From: CAG-877 sp045125935
GTDB lineage: Bacteria; Bacillota_I; Bacilli_A; RF39; UBA660
Direction: 5' to 3'
NCBI GenBank assembly: GCA_045125935.1
Contig: JBGVNW010000053.1
Span: forward strand, 22,957 to 86,956
Length of the DNA stretch: 64,000 nt
Made by a program: the position numbers and the translations under genes. The notes beneath the pieces were generated by a model that did no database searches, was not told the origin of the DNA, and worked only from the letters and a program-made list of their open reading frames with translations. Shown in pieces: positions 1 to 8,984 of the stretch; positions within the stretch are counted from its first letter, which is position 1; every line of letters starts with the position of its first letter.

Positions 1-250
1 CTGCATCTGAAATCTTTTTGTGTCCTTTATGTCCGTAAGTAGACTTTCCAGCAATCCATCTCTCAGCTTTAACATCATCAACTTTTTTCTGCATTTCAGG
101 ACTTAGCTTTTCACGAAACTGACCACTTAATGCCCTAACAACAGTTGCCTTAGAATATCCATGTTTCTCTGCTAATGCAAGCATTGTCAATCCTGGAGTA
201 TTAATATATTCTAAAGCTATGAAATGTAATTCATCATTATCTATTGCCAT
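1..250 (-). CDS. SpoIIID-like sporulation transcriptional regulator (3' end cut by window edge)
   Basis: An open frame of 83 codons runs from an ATG at 248-250 off the left edge of the window. Residues about 18-37 (LALAEKHGYSKATVVRAL) form a helix-turn-helix that resembles SpoIIID, whose equivalent segment reads IAKEFGVSKSTVHKDL; the following Lys/Gly/His-rich basic tail is also SpoIIID-like. SpoIIID is a small DNA-binding protein that switches mother-cell genes during sporulation. The gene starts 4 nt after the lepA stop, so the two are probably co-transcribed. The family call rests on motif resemblance only; another small HTH protein is possible. Confidence 0.6.
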   Translation of the reverse strand, partial: MAIDNDELHFIALEYINTPGLTMLALAEKHGYSKATVVRALSGQFREKLSPEMQKKVDDVKAERWIAGKSTYGHKGHKKISDA

Positions 251-254
251 ACTA

Positions 255-2051
255 CTACTCACCATCCATACATAAAACACTCATAAATGCTTCTTGTGGA
301 AGTTCAACACTACCAATTTGTTTCATACGTTTTTTACCTTCTTTTTGCTTTTCAAGAAGTTTTCTCTTACGTGTTACATCTCCTCCATAGCACTTAGCCA
401 ATACATCCTTACGAAGAGCTTTAACTGTACTACGCGCAATAACATGATTACCTAAAGCAGCTTGAATTGGAACTTCAAATAATTGTCTAGGAATAGACTC
501 TTTCAACTTTTCAACTACTCCTCTACCCCTACGATAAGCAAAATCCTTATGAACAATAACGCTTAAAGCATCAACTACATCCCCATTAAGTAAAATATCC
601 ATCTTTACTAAATCACTCATCTTATAGCCAATAATCTCATAATCAAATGAAGCATATCCTTTAGTATAAGACTTTAATTTATCAAAGAAATCATATACTA
701 TTTCTGATAAAGGTAATTCATAATGAATATTAACACGAGTAGTATCAATATATTCCATATTTAAATAAATACCACGTTTATCCTGACAAAGTTTCATAAT
801 TGAACCAATATATTCTTTTGGTGTAAATATATTAGTTTTAATATATGGTTCTCTAACTTCTCTAATTTTACTTTTATCTGGTAACTTATTAGGGGCATCA
901 ACCATAATAACTTCCCCATTAGTTAATACTACTTCATATACAACTGATGGTGCAGTCATAATTAGATCAATATTAAATTCACGAGTAACACGTTCTTTAA
1001 TAATATCCATATGTAAAAGTCCTAAGAAACCACATCTAAAACCAAAACCTAAAGCACTAGAAGTTTCAGGTTCAAAAACAAGTGAGGCATCATTTAATTT
1101 AAGTTTTTCTAATGCTTCACGTAAATCTTCAAACTTAGAAGTATCTATTGGATAAACTCCACAGAATACCATTGATTTCATTGGTTTATATCCAGAAAGT
1201 GGTTTATCTGCCGGATTAGAATCCAATGTAATAGTATCACCTACTTTTACATCGGAAATATTCTTAATACTAGCACTAATAAATCCAACTTCTCCTGCTA
1301 CAAGTTCTCTTCTTTTAACCTCTTTTGGAGTAGATGTATTAATCGATAAAACTTCATATGTAGCACCAGTTTCCATCATCCTAATGATATCTCCTACTTT
1401 AATTTTACCATTAACAACTCTCATAGATACAACTATTCCTTTGTATGGATCAAAGATACTATCAAAGATTAATCCCTGAAGTGGTTTATTAATATCCCCT
1501 TTAGGCGAAGGTACTTTTTCAATAACCTTTTCCACTAAGTCTTTAATTCCCGTTCCATTCTTCGCACTAGTTAAAACAATATCTTCTTTATCAAAACCAA
1601 GCATTTCTAACTCTTCAGTAACTCGTTCTATATCTGCTGATGGTAAATCAATCTTATTAATAACAGGAATAATTGCTAAATTATTATCAAGTGCTAAATA
1701 TAGATTTGCTAGTGTCTGAGCTTCAATTCCTTGAGCTGCATCAACTACTAATATAGCCCCTTCACATGCCGCTAAACTACGCGAAACTTCATAAGAAAAG
1801 TCTACATGTCCAGGAGTATCAATTAAATGTAAATTATATTCTTCACCTTTATAATTATAAGTTAATTGTACTGCATTTAATTTAATTGTAATACCGCGTT
1901 CTCTTTCTAAGTCCATTGAATCTAACATTTGATCTTTTAATTCACGCTTTTCAATAGCACCTGTAACTTCAAGTATTCGATCGGCTAGTGTACTTTTACC
2001 GTGATCAATATGTGCTATAATACAAAAATTTCTAATATTATCCTGTTTCAT
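255..2051 (-). CDS. lepA: Elongation factor 4 (LepA), ribosomal back-translocase GTPase
   Basis: This 598-residue protein has the usual LepA length. The G1 loop AHIDHGKS lies at residues 13-20, followed by DTPGHVDF and NKIDLP (G3 and G4), then the EF-G-like domains and the LepA-specific C-terminal domain ending in the RKRKLLEKQKEGKKRMK segment. LepA binds stalled ribosomes and acts on post-translocation complexes. The ATG is preceded by GGAGGGACTTT. It is the first gene of a probable lepA/spoIIID-like unit, because a terminator and an extended -10 lie just upstream. Confidence 0.97.
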   Translation of the reverse strand: MKQDNIRNFCIIAHIDHGKSTLADRILEVTGAIEKRELKDQMLDSMDLERERGITIKLNAVQLTYNYKGEEYNLHLIDTPGHVDFSYEVSRSLAACEGAILVVDAAQGIEAQTLANLYLALDNNLAIIPVINKIDLPSADIERVTEELEMLGFDKEDIVLTSAKNGTGIKDLVEKVIEKVPSPKGDINKPLQGLIFDSIFDPYKGIVVSMRVVNGKIKVGDIIRMMETGATYEVLSINTSTPKEVKRRELVAGEVGFISASIKNISDVKVGDTITLDSNPADKPLSGYKPMKSMVFCGVYPIDTSKFEDLREALEKLKLNDASLVFEPETSSALGFGFRCGFLGLLHMDIIKERVTREFNIDLIMTAPSVVYEVVLTNGEVIMVDAPNKLPDKSKIREVREPYIKTNIFTPKEYIGSIMKLCQDKRGIYLNMEYIDTTRVNIHYELPLSEIVYDFFDKLKSYTKGYASFDYEIIGYKMSDLVKMDILLNGDVVDALSVIVHKDFAYRRGRGVVEKLKESIPRQLFEVPIQAALGNHVIARSTVKALRKDVLAKCYGGDVTRKRKLLEKQKEGKKRMKQIGSVELPQEAFMSVLCMDGE

Positions 2052-2072
2052 AAAGTCCCTCCAGTAAAAATA

Positions 2073-2078
2073 ATTATA
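2073..2078 (-). promoter_or_regulatory. Extended -10 promoter element upstream of lepA
   Basis: On the minus strand TGATATAAT lies about 22 nt before the lepA start, a TG-n-TATAAT extended -10. No good -35 hexamer is visible at 17 nt, which extended -10 promoters tolerate. Confidence 0.5.
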
Positions 2079-2080
2079 TC

Positions 2081-2118
2081 AAAAAACAAAAAGAAATAAC
2101 ACTAAAATGTGCTATTTC
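2081..2118 (-). terminator. Intrinsic terminator of the ymfF-ymfH peptidase operon
   Basis: On the minus strand a 10-bp stem with one mismatch (GAAATAGCAC against GTGTTATTTC, six-base loop) at 2093-2118 is followed by a T-rich run. It starts at the ymfH stop codon. Confidence 0.75.
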
Positions 2119-3390
2119 CTACTCTTTCCCGATAAATTTAACTACTGCTAAATTATCAAAATCAATTTTTTCTAAAATATTATTCATATCTTTAACATTT
2201 AATGCTCTAATCATATCAACTTTATCAGGAATAACCCTCTTATAATTAAGAATATCATCATACATATTAGACTCAACTGAATCGACATAATCAGCCATTT
2301 TTACTTCATTAGCAATCCATACCTTTTTCATTCTTGTAAAAGCATCTTCATCAATTGAAATATTCTTTAGTTCACTCTTAATCTCACTAATTAATTCATC
2401 AGGATCATTAGTAGATGCAAGTATTAAAAATGTTCTAAATCCAGTAATCGCTTCCCATTCAGAATAAAAATTATTTAAGATTTTTTTATTACGTACTCTT
2501 TCTCTAAATTCAGAAGAAGATCCAAAACATAAAGTTGTTAACATCTCTAAATATAAATCAAGAGTTAAATCATCATAATTACTTAATTCTTCTGTAGAAA
2601 CTTTTAATCCCATACCAATTTTAGGTACTTTAATAGCAAGATTAACAGTTTGCTCTTTAATATTAACTTCTTTTGGCTCTACTATTTCTCTTACAATTGG
2701 TTTTTCTTTATTTTCATGGCTTTCTAACATTTCATGTACTATTTTACTGGCTTCAAACCTATCAAAGTTACCAACCATAAGTAAAAACATATTATTTGGA
2801 CTATAAAAATTATCATAACAAGTATATAAATCCTCTTTTGTAATTTTCATAATCTCATCTACTGTACCTCCAATATCTACTCTTCTTGGATGTACTTTAT
2901 AAATTGCTTCTCTTAATTTAGTTTCACATTGCCAATCAGGCATATCTTCATACATTTTTAACTCTTCAGCAATAATACCTTTTTCTTTTTCAACATTTTC
3001 ATCTGTATAATATGGTTCATTTACATATTTTAATAAAAATCTTAAGTTATCTTCAAAATTCTTAGTTCCATAGAAAATATACTGAGTACTATCAAATGAT
3101 GTTGAAGCATTTGCCCCTGTACCACTTTCAGAAAAGTAACTAAATGGATCTACACCATCTTCTTGTTCAAACATTTTATGTTCCAAGAAATGAGCAATTC
3201 CATCTGGTACTTTTATTTCTTTGTCTGTTCCTGCAGGAATAAAAGTAGTTGTCTCAGATCCATATCTTGTAGCATAACTTACAAAATAATTTTTCTTATC
3301 TTTAAATGGTACATAAATAACTTCAAGTCCATTATCTAAAGTTTCAACATAACTACTTAAATCTAATCCTTTTAATTTAATTTCCTTCAT
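2119..3390 (-). CDS. ymfH: M16-family zinc peptidase, YmfH-like (catalytic partner)
   Basis: This 423-residue protein has the inverted zinc motif HFLEH (HxxEH) and, further on, the EELKMYED segment that supplies the third metal ligand in M16 peptidases. Bacillus YmfH is of similar length. M16 peptidases work as clam-shell dimers, often with an inactive homologue, which here is the gene immediately upstream. The start codon follows GGAGGGTGTAAAAG and overlaps the ymfF 3' end by 14 nt, so translation is probably coupled. The physiological substrate is unknown. Confidence 0.9.
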   Translation of the reverse strand: MKEIKLKGLDLSSYVETLDNGLEVIYVPFKDKKNYFVSYATRYGSETTTFIPAGTDKEIKVPDGIAHFLEHKMFEQEDGVDPFSYFSESGTGANASTSFDSTQYIFYGTKNFEDNLRFLLKYVNEPYYTDENVEKEKGIIAEELKMYEDMPDWQCETKLREAIYKVHPRRVDIGGTVDEIMKITKEDLYTCYDNFYSPNNMFLLMVGNFDRFEASKIVHEMLESHENKEKPIVREIVEPKEVNIKEQTVNLAIKVPKIGMGLKVSTEELSNYDDLTLDLYLEMLTTLCFGSSSEFRERVRNKKILNNFYSEWEAITGFRTFLILASTNDPDELISEIKSELKNISIDEDAFTRMKKVWIANEVKMADYVDSVESNMYDDILNYKRVIPDKVDMIRALNVKDMNNILEKIDFDNLAVVKFIGKE

Positions 3391-4648
3391 CTTTTACACC
3401 CTCCAACAAGAAGATTGTATCAATACTAACTCTTTTCGCTACTTTAATTATTTCTTCCTTAGTAACTTTATTCATCTTTTCACGTTTTACATCAATAGTA
3501 TCAGTACCAATAAGTTCTGTCATTAAATAATTATTAATTATTTTATATTCGCTTTCTTCTAACTCTTCTAAAGCTGTATTGTAGTATTCTTTAGCCATGT
3601 TAATATCACGTTCAGTAAAATTACCCTTACACATATCATCTAAACATTTCTTAACTAATGAAACACATTTCTCATAACTATCTTTATCAATACCAGCTCT
3701 AACTAATATTAAATTGTCTAATTTATTAGGAATAGAACGAATAGTATAACATAATGAATTTTCTTCTCTAACTACTTTAAATAATTTTGAATCAGAACTT
3801 CCTCCAAATATAACATTAAATAATGATAATGGATAATTTCTTTCATAATCACTTAAACCATTTACTCTAAAAGCCATCGCAAGTTTAGATTGTGATCCTT
3901 CTATTTCCTCACTACCAGATTTTACTTTACTTCTAACTTCCTTTTCTTCAAGTAAATATGGTACTTTTTGTTTCTTTAATGTATTAATATTCATATTTTT
4001 CTTAATTAAATCAGTAACTTCATCCTCATTAATTTCACCAATTACAAAGATATCTACTAAATCACTTTTTAGCATATCTAAATAATGTTCATATAAATTT
4101 TCTACATTAATATTATCTAAATCTTCTAAATATCCCATCATTCTATAAGAACAAGGAGAATCTTTATCAAATAATTCAAACATCTTAACTAAGCTATAAT
4201 TTGATGTATTTTCTTTAATAGACTCTAAAGCACTACGACAAGTAGTTTTAACTATATCAAGTTTTTCTTCATCAAATTTATTTTCTTCTACATCAGGATT
4301 AAATATAATTTCTCCTAAAAATTCAACCGCATCCTTAAAATTACCTTTCTCGGTATACTTGTCATTTAATACAGATAAATAAAAATCTGTATTAATATAA
4401 TTACCCAATCTAGTATTACTAGTCTGTAAGTCAGCCGCATACAAATCTTGTGCTTTAATAGTAAGAGCTCTTTTACTATTATATTTTTTACTAGATTGCA
4501 TAAACATATTACTTAGAATATTTCTAGCCGTAATCATCTCTTTTTTTATCGGACTACGAAAAGAAACTCTAATCATTATTGTTTTAAACTTATCTGTATT
4601 AATCAAATGTAATTTATAAGCTCCTAAATCCTTTCTTGTATATTTCAT
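3377..4648 (-). CDS. ymfF: M16-family peptidase homologue, YmfF-like, lacking the zinc motif
   Basis: This 423-residue M16 fold protein has no HxxEH, so it is likely the non-catalytic half of a YmfF/YmfH pair. The C-terminal half keeps M16 features such as LFNVIFGGSSDSKLFKVVRE. I place the start at the ATG at 4648 (MKYTRKDL) because the longer frame begins with a TTG at 4678 and AGGTGG lies only just upstream of 4648. It lies between deoD and ymfH. In Bacillus the same pair follows spoIIIE, matching the order seen here. Confidence 0.87.
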   Translation of the reverse strand: MKYTRKDLGAYKLHLINTDKFKTIMIRVSFRSPIKKEMITARNILSNMFMQSSKKYNSKRALTIKAQDLYAADLQTSNTRLGNYINTDFYLSVLNDKYTEKGNFKDAVEFLGEIIFNPDVEENKFDEEKLDIVKTTCRSALESIKENTSNYSLVKMFELFDKDSPCSYRMMGYLEDLDNINVENLYEHYLDMLKSDLVDIFVIGEINEDEVTDLIKKNMNINTLKKQKVPYLLEEKEVRSKVKSGSEEIEGSQSKLAMAFRVNGLSDYERNYPLSLFNVIFGGSSDSKLFKVVREENSLCYTIRSIPNKLDNLILVRAGIDKDSYEKCVSLVKKCLDDMCKGNFTERDINMAKEYYNTALEELEESEYKIINNYLMTELIGTDTIDVKREKMNKVTKEEIIKVAKRVSIDTIFLLEGVKDEGN

Positions 4649-4682
4649 AATCCACCTCATATTTTCTATTATATTCAATTTT

Positions 4683-5399
4683 TTAATTTTTATTAATAGT
4701 TGCTTCTAGTGCTAAAGTTATCATTTCATTTAATGAGTTTTGTCTTTCTTCACTAGTTAAACTACGTTTATCATGTTTAGAATCAACTACTGTCAATAAA
4801 CAAGTTGCTTCCTTATTTAATTTATAAGCTAAATAGAAAAGTCCAAATGCCTCCATTTCACTTGCTAGATAATCATCATCTGGAAAATTACTCATAAATT
4901 TATCATGATCAACATACGGATCAAACACATCACTAGTAATTATTTTACCATATTTTAAAGAACACCCTAATTCTTTAGCTTTTAAAATAATTTTTTTGTT
5001 TAAACTAGCAGTAGATGCATATTCTTTATCAGTATCTCCATCAAATAGTAATGGAAATGTATTTACTGAATAAGCTGACTTTGCCAAAACAACATCAAGT
5101 AGTTTAACATCAGGATGAACAGTACCACAAGTACCTATTCTTATAATTGTTTTTACATCATAAAACTTATATAATTCATATGCATAAATTCCAACGCTAG
5201 GAATTCCCATACCTGATGCAAAAACAGTAATCCTAGTACCTTTATAATACCCAGTATAGCCATAAATATTTCTAACAGCGTTAACTAATTTATAATCATC
5301 TAAAAAGGTCTCTGCTATATACTTAGCTCGTAATGGATCTCCTGGCATTAATACTATTTCCGCGATATCTTCTTTCTTACTTTCAATATGTGCCGTCAT
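4683..5399 (-). CDS. deoD: Purine-nucleoside phosphorylase, DeoD type
   Basis: At 238 residues it fits the hexameric trimmed NP-I family (usual length about 233-239). GDPLRAKYIAE near the N-terminus (phosphate binding), SGMGIPSVGIYAYEL, RIGTCG and the SEMEAFGLFYLA segment (ribose/base binding) are all present. The enzyme splits purine (deoxy)nucleosides with phosphate for salvage. The ATG is preceded by GAAGGAAGGTAAAAT. The gene is inserted between spoIIIE and ymfF and runs into ymfF with a short gap. Confidence 0.95.
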   Translation of the reverse strand: MTAHIESKKEDIAEIVLMPGDPLRAKYIAETFLDDYKLVNAVRNIYGYTGYYKGTRITVFASGMGIPSVGIYAYELYKFYDVKTIIRIGTCGTVHPDVKLLDVVLAKSAYSVNTFPLLFDGDTDKEYASTASLNKKIILKAKELGCSLKYGKIITSDVFDPYVDHDKFMSNFPDDDYLASEMEAFGLFYLAYKLNKEATCLLTVVDSKHDKRSLTSEERQNSLNEMITLALEATINKN

Positions 5400-5452
5400 A
5401 TTTTACCTTCCTTCTAATAATATTTAGTCAAAATTATCTGAACTCTAATAAG

Positions 5453-5458
5453 ATTATA
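5453..5458 (-). promoter_or_regulatory. Extended -10 promoter for deoD-ymfF-ymfH
   Basis: The minus strand reads TGTTATAAT, an extended -10, about 55 nt upstream of the deoD start and just after the ftsK terminator region. The -35 region is weak. Confidence 0.5.
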
Positions 5459-5470
5459 ACATATCTCATA

Positions 5471-5499
5471 AAAAGAAGTAACTATTTTGCAAGTTACTT
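5471..5499 (-). terminator. Second hairpin downstream of ftsK
   Basis: A perfect 8-bp inverted repeat (5476-5483 against 5492-5499, eight-base loop) is followed on the minus strand by CTTTTTAT. The stem is AT-rich and weaker than the terminator at 5545-5578; it may back that one up. Confidence 0.45.
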
Positions 5500-5544
5500 A
5501 CAAAACAAATATCAAAATAAATATACTTATGAATTATAAGTAAG

Positions 5545-5578
5545 TAAAAGATGTAGTTAATATTCATCAACTACATCT
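5545..5578 (-). terminator. Terminator overlapping the ftsK/spoIIIE stop codon
   Basis: A perfect 10-bp stem (5549-5558 with 5569-5578) has a loop that carries the last codons and TAA stop of ftsK; TTTTACTTAC follows on the minus strand. Confidence 0.7.
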
Positions 5579-7833
5579 CCATTAGCACTATCATCAAATT
5601 GAACTAATACTTCTCGTGGCTTAGAACCATTTTGTGGACCAATAATTCCTCTTTCTTCTAATAAATCAACTATTCGAGCCGCTCTATTATATCCAAGCTT
5701 AAATTTTCTCTGTAACAGTGAAGCACTAGCTTTTTGAGTTTGAATAACAAATTGAACTATATCATTATACAACGGATCATCATCATCCACTGTACCATCA
5801 CTATCTGCCAGACCACTACTTGAAGTACTAGTATCAACTGCTTCTAAATTTAACAATGAATCATCGTATTGAGCTTTTTGCTGTTCAACAGTAAAATCAA
5901 TAATTCTTTTTATTTCATCATCATTAATAAATGAACCTTGAATACGTGTTGGTGTATTCATTCCAATTGGTAAGAATAACATATCTCCTTTACCAAGTAA
6001 TTTCTCTGCTCCAATTTGATCCAAGATTGTACGTGAATCAATTCCAGATCCTACCGCAAATGAAATACGAGATGGAATATTAGCTTTAATTAAACCAGTA
6101 ATAACTTCTGTTGATGGTCTTTGAGTTGCAACAATTAAATGCATACCAGCAGCACGAGCCTTTTGTGTAATACGTAAAATCGAATCTTCAACCTCTTTTG
6201 CTGCTACCATCATCAAATCAGCCAACTCGTCAATAATAATAACAATATATGGCAGCTTTTGTTTTTTAGCATCCTCACCATGCTCATTATTCCATTTATC
6301 TACATAAGCATTATATGTCTCAATACTCTTAGTTCCAGAATCACTAAACGTCTGATAACGTCTTTCCATCTCATTAACCATTTTAGTAAGCGCCACTGCT
6401 GCTTTTTTAGGATCTGAAACAACAGGACATAATAAATGTGGTATTCCATTATAAACAGATAATTCAACGACCTTAGGATCAACCATAACCATTTTAACCT
6501 CATCAGGTCTAGCTCGCATAAGAATTGAACAAATAATTCCATTAACACAGACTGATTTACCAGAACCAGTAGTACCAGCAATCAACATATGAGGCATCTT
6601 ATTAATTTCACAAACACCAATTTCACCCATAATACTTTTTCCAAGTGGTACCATTAATTTCTTTTCAGGTGCATTTTGCATTAACTTACTACTAATAATT
6701 TCATAGAAACTAACAGAAGTTGCAACTTCATTAGCAAACTCTATACCAACTGTGTTTTTGCCAGGAATAGGAGCTTGAATTTTAACATCTTTCTTCGCAA
6801 GAGCAAGAGCAATCTCACGATCAATTGATGTAATTTTATTAACACGAGTACCAGAAGCTATTTCTAATTCGTATTGCGCAACGGTTGGTCCAATATGTAC
6901 CTCTACCACTTTACCAACAATTTTAAAGTCACGAAGTACCCTCTCAAGAATTTCAATATTTTTTTCAATCACTGCTCCATCTGTTTCTGTAGCCTTTTTC
7001 TTAGGTTTATCCAAAAGACTAAGTGGCGGTAATTGATATTTATGATTAACAACAACTTCCTTCTTTTCAGGAGCTGGAACGTATTTTTCTTCCTTTTCCT
7101 CTTTATCAGAAATCTTATTCAACTGATCAATACTTGTAATCTTAATTCTATTATCAGCCTTTGGAGTCTCCTCTTCAGCATCTGTACTACTATCATTAAT
7201 AATAACAGAAGATTTTTTCTCTTTATCTTCCCTCTTATGAATTCTTTTTTCTTTCTCAGATTCGTATTTATTTCTAACATAATCTAAAATTGAGAATCCT
7301 GTAAATAAAGAAACTCCTGCTACCATTAATACCCATGATATTATTTGCATTCCAGTATAAGAAAATAATTTAACAAACAAAGTAGAAATCAAACATCCAA
7401 TTAAACCTCCACCTACTGCTAACCAACTTTCTAAACTTCCATTATGCATAATACTATTAAATGCTGTTGCCAACTGATTCATTGTCTCTTGAAAAATCGC
7501 TGCAACATTACTATCATTTTCTACAACAAAATTTTTATGCATAAGAGTCAACAAACCTATCGCAAATATATATAATCCAATCATCTTAGTCGAAAAGAAT
7601 TCTGGAGATTTTCTTTTTAGCAAATAATAACCGCCAACAATTAATAACGCTAATAAAAATACCATGTATAAAGAACCAACTAGATATACACCAAACGAAG
7701 TAAATAATCTCCCAACTGGACCATATCCACCAATTCCTAATATTCCAATAAGAATCAAAACTATACCACGTAATTCCGCACCATAACTAAATTCTTTTTT
7801 CTCTTCTTTTTTCTTTTTCTTCTTTTTTGCCAT
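5557..7833 (-). CDS. ftsK: DNA translocase FtsK/SpoIIIE
   Basis: This 758-residue protein starts with a poly-Lys tail, then four membrane segments within residues about 20-180, a charged linker, and the RecA-like motor with Walker A GTTGSGKS at residues 420-427 and Walker B VIIIDELADLM. A C-terminal winged-helix gamma domain (LLQRKFKLGYNRAARIVDLLEERGIIGPQ) reads orienting sequences. It pumps chromosomal DNA through the division or spore septum. The start at 7833 (MAKKKK) is chosen because AGGAG lies 7 nt upstream, inside the longer GTG-started frame. Its place ahead of ymfF/ymfH matches Bacillus spoIIIE. Confidence 0.95.
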   Translation of the reverse strand: MAKKKKKKKEEKKEFSYGAELRGIVLILIGILGIGGYGPVGRLFTSFGVYLVGSLYMVFLLALLIVGGYYLLKRKSPEFFSTKMIGLYIFAIGLLTLMHKNFVVENDSNVAAIFQETMNQLATAFNSIMHNGSLESWLAVGGGLIGCLISTLFVKLFSYTGMQIISWVLMVAGVSLFTGFSILDYVRNKYESEKEKRIHKREDKEKKSSVIINDSSTDAEEETPKADNRIKITSIDQLNKISDKEEKEEKYVPAPEKKEVVVNHKYQLPPLSLLDKPKKKATETDGAVIEKNIEILERVLRDFKIVGKVVEVHIGPTVAQYELEIASGTRVNKITSIDREIALALAKKDVKIQAPIPGKNTVGIEFANEVATSVSFYEIISSKLMQNAPEKKLMVPLGKSIMGEIGVCEINKMPHMLIAGTTGSGKSVCVNGIICSILMRARPDEVKMVMVDPKVVELSVYNGIPHLLCPVVSDPKKAAVALTKMVNEMERRYQTFSDSGTKSIETYNAYVDKWNNEHGEDAKKQKLPYIVIIIDELADLMMVAAKEVEDSILRITQKARAAGMHLIVATQRPSTEVITGLIKANIPSRISFAVGSGIDSRTILDQIGAEKLLGKGDMLFLPIGMNTPTRIQGSFINDDEIKRIIDFTVEQQKAQYDDSLLNLEAVDTSTSSSGLADSDGTVDDDDPLYNDIVQFVIQTQKASASLLQRKFKLGYNRAARIVDLLEERGIIGPQNGSKPREVLVQFDDSANGDVVDEY

Positions 7834-7917
7834 AATGATACTCCTAATCACTCATTCTATACATATTTATTATACAACAAATTAAATAATACTACATACA
7901 AAATCTGCAAACTTTAC

Positions 7918-7942
7918 AAAAAAAAAGAGCATCTACGCTCTT
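7918..7942 (-). terminator. Terminator overlapping the efp stop codon
   Basis: The minus-strand stem AAGAGC/GCTCTT (7937-7942 with 7925-7930) encloses the TAG stop of efp and is followed by eight or nine T. Confidence 0.85.
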
Positions 7943-8490
7943 GATACATATTTACCATCACTAGTTGAAACAATGATAGTTTCTCCTTCTTCAATAAATA
8001 AAGGAACTCTAACATTCATACCAGTTTCTACTTCAGCATCTTTTAATGCATTGTTAGTAGTATTTCCTTTTACAGCAGGTTCAGTATGTGTAACAACTAA
8101 TTCCACCTTATCTGGTAAATCAATTCCTAAAACTTCACCTTCAAACATAGTAATATATACTTCTAAATTTTCCTTTAAGAATTTAGCACCCTCACCAACT
8201 GTTTCCTTGCTTAATTCTAATTGTTCATAAGTATCCATATTCATGAAGTAATAAACATCACTCATAGTATATAAATATTGCATCAATTGTTTTTCAATTC
8301 TTGCTGTAGCAACCTTAATACCAGCATTGAATGTTTGTTCAAAAATAGCTCCAGTTCTTAAATTTTTTAATTTAGCCTTTACAATTGCAGCACCTTTACC
8401 AGGTTTTACATGTTCAGTATTCATAACTACATAAATATTACCTTCAAATTCGATTGTAATACCATTTTTTAAATCATTTGTATTGATCAT
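7933..8490 (-). CDS. efp: Elongation factor P
   Basis: At 185 residues this is a standard EF-P. The N-terminal KOW-like domain contains the modification-loop region EHVKPGKGAAIVK, in which the tip lysine follows PG; the OB domains end with the conserved NVRVPLFIEEGETIIVSTSDGKY. EF-P rescues ribosomes stalled on proline runs. The ATG follows AGGAGGTGAATTAG. It is the last gene of an rpmG-small protein-efp operon. No EF-P lysine-modifying gene is visible in the window. Confidence 0.97.
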   Translation of the reverse strand: MINTNDLKNGITIEFEGNIYVVMNTEHVKPGKGAAIVKAKLKNLRTGAIFEQTFNAGIKVATARIEKQLMQYLYTMSDVYYFMNMDTYEQLELSKETVGEGAKFLKENLEVYITMFEGEVLGIDLPDKVELVVTHTEPAVKGNTTNNALKDAEVETGMNVRVPLFIEEGETIIVSTSDGKYVSRA

Positions 8491-8502
8491 CTAATTCACC
8501 TC

Positions 8503-8700
8503 CTAATCGTGTCTTTTATTATTAGTTTTTCTTGTTTTTTGATACACTTTTCCTCGTTTTACATTACCATTACTAGAATTTTTCAAATTAAAATGAGTAA
8601 CAGGAGGAACAGTACCAGTTTGTTGGCTAGCCTGAAGCTCAATTAACTCATTCAAATCAGCACCAGGAGAAGTTAAAGCTTTAATTGCGTCATTTTTCAT
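8503..8700 (-). CDS. Small conserved-looking protein of unknown function (65 aa)
   Basis: This 65-residue protein sits between rpmG and efp with 12-nt gaps on both sides and a good ribosome site (GGAGTTAATT before the ATG), so it is probably translated. The N-terminal half is acidic and mixed (ALTSPGADLNELIELQ), while the C-terminal half is strongly basic (KRGKVYQKTRKTNNKRH), suggesting nucleic-acid or ribosome contact. I do not recognise the family. Its position between two translation genes suggests a translation-related role, which is inference only. Confidence 0.65.
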   Translation of the reverse strand: MKNDAIKALTSPGADLNELIELQASQQTGTVPPVTHFNLKNSSNGNVKRGKVYQKTRKTNNKRHD

Positions 8701-8712
8701 AATTAACTCCTA

Positions 8713-8874
8713 TTATTTTTTCTCCTTATGTACAGTATGTTTTCTACATCTAGGACAGTATCTATTTAATTCAAGACGGTCTGTTTTCTTTACATTTCTC
8801 TCTACTCTGTAATTTTCTTCTTTACATTCAGTACAAATTAGAGTCTTATTTTGTCTATTTCCTACTTTAGCCAT
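8713..8874 (-). CDS. rpmG: 50S ribosomal protein L33 (zinc-binding form)
   Basis: A 53-residue frame matches L33: it begins MAKVGNRQNKTLICTECK, continues through NYRVERNVKKTDRLELNRY, and ends CPRCRKHTVHKEKK. Two CxxC pairs (CTEC and CPRC) make this the zinc-binding C+ paralogue. The ATG follows AAGGAGGGATAGACA. It is the promoter-proximal gene of the operon with the 65-aa protein and efp; a strong promoter lies 28-55 nt upstream. Confidence 0.95.
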   Translation of the reverse strand: MAKVGNRQNKTLICTECKEENYRVERNVKKTDRLELNRYCPRCRKHTVHKEKK

Positions 8875-8901
8875 TGTCTATCCCTCCTTACGTCTATAGG
8901 T

Positions 8902-8929
8902 ATTATACCAAACTTTTATAAAAATGCAA
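8902..8929 (-). promoter_or_regulatory. Promoter of the rpmG-efp operon
   Basis: The minus strand has TTGCAT (8924-8929), a 16-nt spacer and a perfect TATAAT (8902-8907) preceded by TG, i.e. an extended -10. Confidence 0.8.
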
Positions 8930-8958
8930 AAGTTTTTTCATAAATATCGAAATATTTC

Positions 8959-8984
8959 AAAAAAAAGACGAGATTTCCCATCTC
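8959..8984 (-). terminator. Terminator overlapping the stop of the 8983-9756 gene
   Basis: GAGAT/ATCTC stem (8980-8984 with 8970-8974), five-base loop, followed on the minus strand by GTC and eight T. Confidence 0.75.
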